From assembly GCA_002633005.1 (NCBI GenBank), contig NMRA01000063.1, forward strand, positions 1 to 62,000: 62,000 nucleotides of DNA, written 5' to 3'. The notes beneath the pieces were generated by a model, which was not told where the DNA came from, made no database searches, and saw only the letters and a program-made list of their open reading frames with translations. Made by a program: the position numbers and the translations under genes. The stretch is from Phoronis australis (Eukaryota; Phoronida; Phoronidae). Of the stretch, positions 39,501-51,500 are shown in pieces. Within the stretch, counting starts at the first letter, position 1. Each line of letters starts with the position of its first letter.

Positions 39501-42500
39501 AATATGTTTCAAGCATCAGGAACTTGAGATCCACGCTGAGTTGGCTGAGTTGGAAGCCGGGTTCGATGACGTTAGTGAACAGCATACCCCCTCTCGCAAC
39601 CCTCACAGTTCGTCACTCAATGAATCTGCATCAGATTTTGTGCCCGTATCTTCGTTATGTAATCCAGTGACTGTGACTATGTCGACACCTGCTGTGCTCA
39701 CAGTGCCTGGCTTTGCATCAGACTTTGTGCCCGTATCTTCGTTTTGTGATCCAGTGACTGTGTCTATGTCGACACCTGCTGTGTCTGCAGTGCCTAGGTT
39801 TGCACCCTGTGTACCTTGTGATCCAGTGACTATGTGGCAGGCTGCATCCGCTGCTCCCACACTAGCGCCACCTGTTATGAACTGTCATTACTATCCACCG
39901 GCTACATCGTCCTCGCCCGCATTGGCGACACCAGCTGTTAGCACTTGTTACTATCCTCCGGCTGTATCCGTCGCTCCCGCATTAGCGCCACCTTCTGTGA
40001 ACTCTCGTTATTTTATGCCAAGCCCCGAGAACGTTTCGGGTATTTTGGAGTTCGTTGCTAGAAGGTCCTTGCCTACACCTGAGATAAAGAAATTCAACGG
40101 GGATGCAGACCAGTACCGCCAGTTCATCAAGGCGTTTGAAGTTCGCGTAGAAAGCAAGCTGGATTCCGAGATTGATAAACTTTATTATCTAGAGCAGTAT
40201 ACCTCAGGAGATGCGAATGACCTTGTGCGAAGCTGTTTACATATGCCAACGGACAACGGGTATTCTGAAGCCAAACGGCTCTTAGAGCAACAATATGGCA
40301 ATAGTTTTGTTGTGGCAACAGCATATGTTCAAAAACTTTTGGAGTTTCCTCGGATCCCAAGAGAAGATTCTGTGCTGATTTCCCGTTTTTCAATTGTTCT
40401 AAAGACTGCTTATAACGCCTTGAAAGACATTAATCAGTTAATCCAACTTGACCATCCCAAAAATCTTCAAGAACTCATGTCAAAACTGCCTGCGCCTATG
40501 CAAAATAGATGGCGGCGCGAGGCCAGTAAGATTCGCGGCAGATTTACTCGTGACGTGACATTCGAAGATTTTGTGACTTTGTTTGTGATGAGTCCTTCAT
40601 CTTTTCTGACCCAGTATTCGGTAAGCGACCAACTGGTAAATTAGAGGTGAACATTACCCAGCATCAAACTGTCTCTTGCATCTACTGCAACAGCAACCAT
40701 CGCGTAGATGTTTGTAACGCTTTGTGTGCGAAACCTTACGAGGAAAGACGATTTGTGATTGAACGGAAATTATGTTTCGGATGTTTAAAACCCAGACATT
40801 CTTCGAAAAATTGTAGATCCAAAGGACAATGCAAAAAATGCAACAAATGACACCCAACCATTATGCACATCGACGGGTTTGAAGTTCCCAAGCGGCAACC
40901 CGCAGCAGCCAAACAGAACAAGTGGCAAGATGATACCCAACAAGAACGCCGAGATGCGACCACGAACACAGAATTAAGTGATCGTGGTGGTGATCGCCGG
41001 GGTACATTCGCCACTACGTCACACAACACTACAGTTATGATGCCGATCATACCTGTGCGCATCAAGAAGGTGGATTCTGAAGATAGTATCATCACCTATG
41101 CCTTCCTTGACAATGGTTCATCAGGCTGTTTTGTGACAAATGATCTGTTAAATCAATTGAATGTGAATGGCGTGCCGAGCAGGCTTCAGCTCACAACCAT
41201 GCACGGACAATCAGAGGTTGTAACGCAGGCAGTCACTGGACTGCAGATAGAGGATCTGACCGGCCGGAACGTCATTAACCTCCCTGTTGTATACGCCCGC
41301 GACGAAATTCCTGTATCTAGAGAAGGAATCCCCACCGCTCAAGACGTGGTCAAGTGGTCTTATTTAAGTCATGTAGACATTCCAGATGAAGACTCCGATG
41401 CTGACATCGGCCTTCTTATCGGCAGTAACTGCGCCAAGGCGACTGAACCACTATTGGTTGTAACTGGCAGAGACGGTGGTCCCTACGCTGTGTTGACTCG
41501 ACTCGGATGGTTGATCATCGGCCCCGTTTCCATAGCACTGCAGAACTTGTCAACGCGTGTTATTTCGTGCAACTATGTGTTTATGACGGAAAACCCAACC
41601 ACAGAAATGACTAGACAACTGTCAATATACGACCAAATGAAGGATGTCAGTCAAAGCCAGCTCCTTCAGAAATTATTCGAATACGACTTTTGCGAATATG
41701 CTGCTAACGAGAAGGACGACGCCGTCTACTCCCAAGACGACAGACGATTCCTACATGTTGTGAACCGAGGCGTTCAGCACGCAGATGGTCACTACATAGT
41801 TCCATTGCCCTTTCGAGAGGGAAGTGATACGTTCCCGAACAACCGAGAGATAGCCCAATCGAGAGCAAGAGGTCTTAAAAGAAGATTGTTGAGCAACTCC
41901 ACCTATCGACATGATTACGAAACCTTCATGAACGACATTCTGAGCAAAGGTTATGCTCGTAAAGTACCACCCGACCAGAAACCTGTGGAAGGCAAAGTGT
42001 GGTACATCCCGCACCACTGTGTTTACAACTCAAATAAACCAGACAAAGTATGGGTTGTATTTGACTGAAGCGCCAAATGCCAGGGAAAAGCTCTAAACGA
42101 CTGCCTTCTATCTGGGTCGAATTTAACCAATTCTATTGTTGGTGTGCTTACCAGGTTCCGGGAAGAGAGAGTCGTAGTCATGATGGACGTAGAGGCTATG
42201 TTTCATCAAGTGCGTGTACCGCCACATGACTGGGACTATTTTCGCTTTCTTTGGTGGCCAGATGGTAATTACAGCGCTGAGCCAGAAGATTTCCAGATGG
42301 TTGTCCACCTCTTTGGCGCATCGTCATCACCCAGTTGTGCTAATTTTGCGCTGCGCAAAACAGCAGATGATTTTGCGTACGACGATCCAGTGGTTTACAA
42401 CACTATTAAGCGTAATTTTTATGTAGACGACTGTCTATGGTCTGTCGAGACAACTGAAGAAGCTGTTCGCCTTGTTCGCAAACTAAGAGACGTCTGTGCC

Positions 42501-45500
42501 AATGGTGGTTTCAACCTGACGAAGGTGTTGAGTAATCGCCGAAACGTTATTGATAGTGTCCCTGAAAGTGACCGCGCCAAAGAAGTTAAAACCCTAGATT
42601 TGGCCATTGACGATTTGCCAGCCAGTCGTGCCTTGGGTGCGATATGGTCCGTTGAGAAAAGCGTGTTTACTTTCAAGACTCGTCTGAAAGACTACTCCTT
42701 CACCAGACGCGGTATTTTGTCTATGGTATCATCATTTTACGACCCCCTTGGTTTCGCCGCACCGGCAGTGCTTCCGGCCATACGTTATCTTCAACAGCTT
42801 TGCTGCAGCGCAGTTGGATGGGATGACGAAATTCCGAGCGACTTCCGATCGAAATTCATCGAATGGCAACAACAGATTTCCATGCTTGAATCATTTGTTG
42901 TCGGCCGCTGCCTCAAGCCTGTTGATTTTGGGGATGTAAAACTTCGACAACTGCACTGTTTCGCAGATGCCAGCTCTTATGCATACGGCTGTGTGATCTA
43001 CTTGCGACAGGTCGATGACTCAGAACGTATACATTGTTCTTTCCTGATGGCGAAGTCAAGACTAGCACCGCTTAAGCCCATCACCGTTCCCAGGCTGGAG
43101 CTTACCGCTGCAACAGTTGCCGCACGTATTGGCAGAATGATGGAAAATGAGTTAGAGTTTCCTGTTGACGATGTCATATTTTGGACCGACAGCATGACAG
43201 TGTTGCGCTACATTAACAACGATGCCAGGCAATTCAAAGTGTTCGTAGCCAACAGAATCAGCCAGATTCGTGACAAGTCGCTCCCCAGTCACTGGCGATA
43301 CGTGAAAACAACCGAAAACCCAGCAGACGTAGCATCACGGGGTACAAGTGCTGAGAACCTGCTGATCAACACGTGCTGGTTGAACGGACCCGAATTCTTG
43401 TGGAAGACGGAAGCCAACTGGCCAACGCAGGCCATCGTCACAAGTTTCCCCGATACTGACCCTGAAGTCAAAGTCGACTCATACGGTATGTGCACTGACT
43501 CCCCTGGAGATCCGCTAACTGTTTTAATCCAACATTACTCAAGCTGGTATAAGCTGACACGCGGATGTGCGTGGTTATTGCACTTCAAGGATTTATTGCG
43601 TAGGTGGGCTGCAGATAGAAAGGTTGTCGAGACCGAAATTGCCACGAATGTACATGATCCCCCAAAGATTGCACGTTTTGTTGACAGCCGAATGGCTCGC
43701 AAGAAGAAGTTTGATTGCCAGAACGCTCAACTGACTGTTGAACATCTTAACGTTGCAAAAATCGTGATCATCAAAAGTGTTCAGCGACAAGAATTTTCAT
43801 CAGAAATTTCAGCACTAAAGAACGGCGGGAAACTTTCAAGAGCAAGCCCTATCGTATCCCTCAATCCTGTGCTTGATGTTAACGGCGTTCTGGTTGTTGG
43901 AGGGAGGTTGAAGTGTGCTGAGATACCATTTACGGAACGTCACCCAATAATTATCCCTAAGAATAGTCACCTAAGTGACTTGATTATACGCGATGCACAC
44001 GAGAAGTTGGGACATGCAGGAAGAAACCATACCCTAGCGAAAATACGCGAAACTTACTGGGTTATCCATGCCAACTCAAATGTGCGACGAATTTTGCGAC
44101 AGTGTTACATGCAAACGCCTACAGGCTCCAGCGTCGTGCCAGAAAATGTCCGACTTGCCTGCAGATAGAGTCTCTTATGACGTCCCCTTTGCTCGGTCGG
44201 GCGTTGATTATTTGGGACCGTTTGTGATGAAAGGACGGCGAGAATGCAAGCGATATGCAGTTGTCTTCACTTGTCTTAGTATGCGAGCTGTTCACGTAGA
44301 AATCTCAAGAAACCTCGATGTGAGCTCCTTTATAAATTCTCTCCGTCGGTTTATGGCTCGGAGAGGTGAAGTGAAAGAAATCCGCAGCGACAATGCAACG
44401 AATTTTCGCGGAGCTGACCGTGAATTGAGGTTGGAGATTTCAAGATGGAACCAGCAACAGATCAATGATGAGTTGTTGAGCCGTGAGGTGAAATGGAAAT
44501 TTAATCCACCGACTGGAAGCCACCATGGAGGCGTGTGGGAACGTCAAGTTCGCAGTATCAGGAAGATACTTAATGGTCTTTTAAGGTTACATGGGAGAAA
44601 TCACAACGACAATGCTTTCCCCACTTTCATTTGTGAGGTCGAATCCATCATCAACAGCCGGCCGTTGACGACTGTTACTGACGATCCAAATGACATCAAC
44701 GCGTTGACACCGAACCACATTCTGACACTACGCTCGCAGTGGATGGTGCCGCCAAGAAAATTCGAGGAAAGTGATCTTACCTGTTGCAAAATGTAGAAGC
44801 GTGTGCAGTATCTGGCCAACTGCTTTTGGAATCGATGGCGAAAGGAATATTTAGTCACTCTACAAGAACGCTTAAAGTGGAAACGTGCTCACAGAAATTT
44901 ATCGGTCAACGCGTTTTGCTAATTGTTGACGATAACGTTCCCCGGAATTTTTGGAAGATGGCACATGTTGTGGAGCTGTTTCCTGGCAGTGATGGACATG
45001 TTAGAGTTGTTAAAGTTAGAACTCAGTTTACGTCTCTCATTAGACCCATAACTAAGCTTGTCTTACTTTTGTCAGATGTTTGATTTATGATTTATTGATT
45101 CAGTTACTTTATGTGTAAACTTTGTAGTTTACAGGGGGGAGTTTGATGATGCACTATTTTATTTTATAGTGCGTAAGGTTACATAATACTACGTGTGTCA
45201 ATTGGCTAAAGCTTCTTATATAACCGACGTTCCGCTCCTATCTGACCTTCTTGACATGAACTGCTATACTGGTAACGCGTACAACGCTAACGATGTTTTT
45301 ATGGAGCCTAGAGCCTATATCATTGTAAGTTTATACTATTTTTTGTCATATTACCGTAGAATTCACTGGCTGTTTCTCGTATTGTGCAAGACTGATTAGC
45401 CCATGCTGTATTACGTGGAATATCTTTATTGTATTGTAACGTGAACGCTGTATTTCCAAAGACTTATTATTCGTTATATTTGTTTCAGTGAAACCGGCCT

Positions 45501-48500
45501 TGTCGGACAGTAAGCATAACGTCAACCTTGTTGAGAATAAACGTATAATATCCGACTATCCCGTGTGTTCAATGCCCACGGCTCCTACAACACTGAAATC
45601 AATTTCTTCCAGAAGAGACAACAGAAACAGCAAACTTAGAAAGGTGAATGCCACTCAACTCACTCTTAATTCTTCCACTTCTGTTCTGGGGATTCTTTTC
45701 TCAAAATCTTCGAAATGCCTAAATGTAAGAAAACAGCATGTTTGCTTAGACTAGTAATTCACTACATGTTCTGAACAAATTTTTCCTCAAGACCAGATGG
45801 ACCCAGGTTGTTCAGACAGACACAAGTTGTTACCAAATAAGATGGCTATAGTAGACCTTTTTAATGTAGGCACTGAGAAATGTGAAATAAGTAGAAATCC
45901 ATGTTTACTGCCATATGTTGTGCTGAACATTAACAAATCATAACATGATAAATTCACTCACTTAAGTCCAATTTGCTGATGGTGGTTTAGCTTATCTTTA
46001 TTCTTCCTCAAATCTACAAGAGAATCAATAAAGTGGGGTATTAAATCAATAAAACTTTAGACAAGTGCCTCAATAATTACTTGTCACCTCACCTTAAAAT
46101 CAACAGGTGCTATATCAAATAAGATTGCCTTTGTACTTTCTATGAAACTTTTGATACATTTCAAATCTATTTTGATGTTAGATATAACAAATCACCATGG
46201 CATTAATAAAATCACCATGGCAAAGTTTACAGAAAAATCACATCCGAATGCATGGTATTTGTCTGTAGCAATGTTAGGTGATATTATGACATACAATCCC
46301 ACAAAACATTAAGGATATCTCAAACCTTATTCACAAAAATTGGCCATTTCTTACAATATTTCACATATATCTGGCAAAATACCTTATCTTGATTCTCGGG
46401 GAAGTTCAAATACTAAATATACACCATGTAGCAATAAAAAAGATTCAACAGAACTGCACAAGAGCGAGAAAATTTGTTTATAACTTATCCTAGGTCAAAG
46501 GTTATAGGGCTGTCACTCAAATCAAATCTCCCACAAGACACAGAACAGCTCCATATGTACTCTCAGTCCTTTTATTCAGGGAGTTGCCATAATGTTGAGT
46601 CAACGAGGTGTACATATGATAGAAAGATGCCCGGGAAAACGAAGACAAGACAGTTTTGATCCTGAGGGAGTTGTGCATCTGCATGCATACAACCATTGAG
46701 GACAAATGCTCCGAGACACCTCTGTTACTTTCTGTTTATGAACACAGCAAGTTGTGAAGAGATAAATCCTCACCCATATTCCATAATTTGAAGGTAATTT
46801 GACATTTCGCTGTTTGGATCTCATGCTCACAACGTGCTTTAACCACCAACTCAATTTCTGTTATCCATTTTGTGCTTGTTTTCACAATAGTCTCCCGGCG
46901 CATGGTGAGTATAACAATGACCTGTTGACCTACTTAAAACTAGGTCAATAGTTTATTCCGCCTGTCAAACTGGAGACAGTAACAACATTGACGTTTTAGC
47001 AATAATTAAGTTAATTATGCACTGCAAATTCAGTTGATATTGCGAGTGAATGTGAAATAGAGAACATACTTAAGGCATACGAAGGTTATATTGATCAAAA
47101 ACAAGTTTTCATTGATAAATTAATCGACAACGCTGAGATTTGCATGTTTCACAACTTAATCGGCTATTTCTCAGCTTTGGCAAATCAACTTAATTTAAGC
47201 TTAGGAACATGAATTCTCAAAAACGACTCAGTGGATTTCACTGAAATTTTCGAAACTTAAAACAGTGCTGTTAGAATTTTCAATATAAAGGCCTAGTTTT
47301 GCGTAATGTAACAAAGACAAATATGACTGCTATTTTTTACAAAAATACCAATGTTTTGCAAGTTGATTTGTCATAGAAACCAAGCTAAGAGACTAATCAC
47401 AAATTCCAAACAGTGTTTTTGAGGTAACTAGTAAAGTTTTAATTTAAGAAAGGTTTCATTAAACTTGACCAAGGCATTACTTTGCTATAAATGTAACTTT
47501 CTTAAAAATGAAGGTGTTAATGTAATAAAAGTAATGACACATGAACATAAAAGAGCAACGTGGAGTGTTGAAAAGCACCCACGACTGCACCGCAAACGGT
47601 GTTGCTTCTAGGGGTGTTTATTAGTATTATAAAAAATGGCCATTGGCTAGCACAGAATACATTGAACCCATCCAAAAATGGGAATGTGTCATCTCTCCAA
47701 ACTATTTGCCAAAGTTCATGAAAATCAGTCCAAAGATACAAAGGCAAACGAAAAAACTGCCACTAGAAACAACAGCCGAAGTGGAATCCATCCACTTGAT
47801 GTCAAGTTAACAGGAATAAAAGTATCGCAAAATTTCAAAAACATCTTGTAAGGGGTTTAGGATTTAAATCCGTAGATGCGAAAAAATGTCACTACGGAGC
47901 ACCACAATAGTTGGAGCCCTATGAAAATCGTCAGCCATGATCTTGTCAGTAGAATCATATCTGCCATTTGTGCAGTTTGGCAGACGACAAAAAACAGACC
48001 AAAAAATAATTAAAATATATTTATTTATTTATTAATGTAATATTTACAATGAGGGTAGCTTGTCGAATAGATAAAAAACTAGAGCAACGCGAAGCGTAGA
48101 TATGCACCCAAGGAAGCACCACAAATGGTGTGCTTCTAGGGGTGTTCATTTGTATGACATAAATGGCCGCCAAATGGCGCAAAATAACTCGAATCCATCT
48201 GAAATGGAAACTTGTCACTGCTTCTTTAATAAAAAGCTACATATCAAATATCATAAAAATCCGTCAACTGACGGAACTTCAGAGAAAGAGGAAACGGAAA
48301 TAAATGAAATTGTCACCAAAAAGCAGTTGTCCGATGTCAACTTCATATAAATACGCTTGCCAAATTTAATAAAGATCATGCAGAAGGCTTGGGAGGTACA
48401 GCCAGATGAAGAAAAAAAACTGCCACTAGGAGGCGCCACAGTAGTCCAAGCCGTCTGAAAATCATCATCATCGTCCTCTTCATAGTAGAAACATAAACGC

Positions 48501-51500
48501 CAATTTTCATAACCATACCTGCAGTTAAGGAGTTACAGCCGTAGATGCAAACAAATGCCACTAGGGGGTCACCACAATAGTCGGATGTGAAATTTGGCAG
48601 ATACGAAGGTGTACGTCAAAATCGTACTTAAATTTCTCATAATTGCCACCAGGTGGCACAGAATATGACAAATCTGTATTAAAACGGGAAGGCATCATTT
48701 CATGCAAATCCTAAAACAATAAAATTGCTACTAGGGGCAGAGCAGTAGTCAAATCGGTCCGAAACTCATTGTCGTCTGTCGTCAGCTTCATAGGAACACA
48801 TCTATAAAATTTCGTGATTCTTCAAAGGGCTAAGGAGATTCGGCCGCAGACTAAAAAAAAACAAAATTGCCACCATTTGGTGACACAGTTGTCAAACCCA
48901 TTCGAAAGTCAACATCAGTCGTGGCCTTCTCATCAGCAACACAACTGTAAATTTTCATAATGATGCTTTGAACAATATGGCAGATAGGGTGGCGGATGCC
49001 AGAAAACGGACGAAAAAATATCAAAAATGGACACAACATGGCATAAAACCCGTTGAATCCATCCGAAAAACAAATAGCTTCATTGCACCCATATTAAAAA
49101 TCTATATGCCGAATTTCATGAAAATCCATTGAGGCACTCCGAAGATAAAGAGGCAAACGTAAAAAAATAAAATTGCCAATAGGAAGCACAGTGGTATTCA
49201 GGTCAGTCCTATGTCTTCATCCCCACAGAAACACACCTGACAAATTTCAGAGGTTTAGGAGATACAGCCGCAGATGACAAATGTCAGACGCCCGGACAGA
49301 GATGACAGCAATATGCACCCACACATTTATATGTGGGCGTATAAAAATATATTTCTATATTCCCGATCTTTTTTCTCTCAGAAAATGTATACTATTACTG
49401 GTTGACATGGCCTGGTTTGTTGGTATATGAGTTAGAAGAAAGGTCACTAAATAAGGTTTGAGATAACCTATAAATGATTAAGAAGACTTGTAGAAATCAA
49501 GCTCATAAGGGACCGTGTTTCAGCCTCATTAAACTGCAAATAATGAGATAACTGGTTAATCAAAATGAGTTGATGCTAAGAATGAAATTATAGCCCACAC
49601 ATCATAAAAGAGTCAGATAAACATGCAATTTTCAAGATTATCCTGGTCGTGATGACAGCTTTTAAATTTATGAGTCTTTACCTAACAAGAGCAAAGCGGA
49701 GCATTGAAATGCGCCCACAAATGCTTCGCAAATGGTGTGCTTTTAGGCTTACTTATTCATATCATAAAAATGGCCACTAGATGGCGCAAAAACATACAAT
49801 CCATCCAAAAACGGGAACATGCCATATGTCATGAAAATCTGTCAAGGAACTTCAGAGAAACGAAGGAAAATGAAATTGCCATTAGTGGGCACAGCGTCCG
49901 TTGGATCCACATGAAAGTCGTCCTCGTCTGTTGTTATCTTCAATTAAATACACTTACTAAATTTAATAAAGATCTTGCAGTGGGTTTAGGAGATATAGCT
50001 ATGGGCGCAGAACAAAACCAAACTATCACTAGGAGAAACCACAGAAGTCAGTCGCCACCATAATACGTCCTCTTCACACTGAGAACATATACGCCAATTT
50101 TCAAATCCAACTCTAGAATGATTTGGTTGATAGGGGGGGTGGACGCCAAAAACAAGATTTGAAAACAGCGAAATATTTCAATTCCATCCAAAAACAGGAG
50201 GATAGCGTCATCTCATCAATAGATGCCCCTATTCAAAATTTTATGAAAATCTGTTGAGCACCTTTGAAGATACAGAGGTAAAGGTAAAAAAATAAAATTG
50301 CCACTAGGGGGCACACCAGTTGTTGTTGTCCGTTGTTAACATCATATAAATACAATTGCTAAATTAAGTACAAATCCTGCAAACGGTTTAGGAGACATAG
50401 ACATGAGCGCAAAAAAACAAAACTGCCACTAGGGGCGTTACAATAGTCGAAGTCGTCGGAAAATGATAGTCATCCGTCGACTTTATAGTAAAAACATACA
50501 TGCCAATTTTCATAATCAACCTTTGAGCAGTTTGGTTGATAGAAGGGTGGATGCAAAAAACAGAGTTGAAAGCAGTAAAAATGGCCACTAGGTGGTGCAG
50601 ACTATAACGAATCCATCCGAAAACAGGAGGATAGCATCATCTCACTAATAAGTGCCTATGTACCACATTTTATGAGGACTTTTGAAGATACAGACATAAA
50701 CGTAAAAACTAAAATTGCCACTAAGGGGCACACTGGTAGTCGGGTCCATCCAAAAGTTCGCTCATGCCGTCCCATCCACGAAAGGAACACATGTGCAAAA
50801 TTTCATGAACATACGTCAAGGCGTTTTGGAGATAGAGCAGCGGACGCCGGACGGACGGAGATGACGGCATAATGCGTCCACATATAAATATGTGGGCGCA
50901 TCAAAAATAAATGAGCATGTAAGCGTAGTTTCAGTTCTATTAATATTAGGCCCTTTCACACTCACTTTACTCTGGAGTGAGTGGAGTGTCGACGTAAACT
51001 GCGAAGTTAACTGAACTGTACATACCGGCTTCAGTAGTTAATGGACATCGAAGTAAACGGTAGGTGACGCTGTTGTCATCCAAGTAATCACAAAGTAACA
51101 CTGAGGCATTGCGTGCACGCTAAGGTTTTTTAAGTGACATTTTGGGAACATTTACATGAGCTAATTGAAATAAAGTTTGTTCTAATTCGATTGGTCATTA
51201 TCCGAGCAAAATATACGCAACTATTAGCGACGACATTGTCCTGAAATTTTTGACGATAGCAGTGGCCCCTGACAATAACTTTGAAGGGAGCGAAGTTGAA
51301 CGATTCATACTGCTCCACAGAGTCGACACTCCACTGTAAATTCTACCGGTTTGCTGCGAAGTTAACTGGTGCTGTTAACTTCGATCCAGGACCGAAGTTA
51401 ACCGCTCACACTATCCGCAACTACTCAAAACATTGACGTTTCGATGTTAGTATGAAAGGGCCTATTGAGGCTAAAATAGATTTTAAACAGTCAAGTAATG

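Larger units (their letters stand above)
38806..45589 (+). mobile_element. BEL/Pao LTR retrotransposon, complete length, broken frames
   Basis: 6,784 bp flanked by 5-bp duplications ACACT at 38801-38805 and 45590-45594. The LTRs (445 and 446 bp) start TG and end CA and differ at about ten positions, roughly 2 to 2.5 percent, so the insertion is fairly recent. Domain order gag, zinc knuckles, protease, reverse transcriptase, RNase H, integrase and C-terminal domain is that of BEL/Pao. At least three in-frame TGA codons, one TAG and three frameshifts disable it. It lies antisense in a POLB intron, 74 bp from the splice donor at 45663. Confidence 0.95.

Noticed and set aside
39262-44796. Alternative genetic code or stop readthrough in the BEL element
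   Set aside because: POLB uses a standard code, and TAG and frameshifts also interrupt the element, so decay is simpler.
46600-46854. Possible extra POLB exon on the minus strand
   Set aside because: All Pol beta residues around it are already supplied in phase by 54137-54186 and 45962-46013, and its residues do not match.
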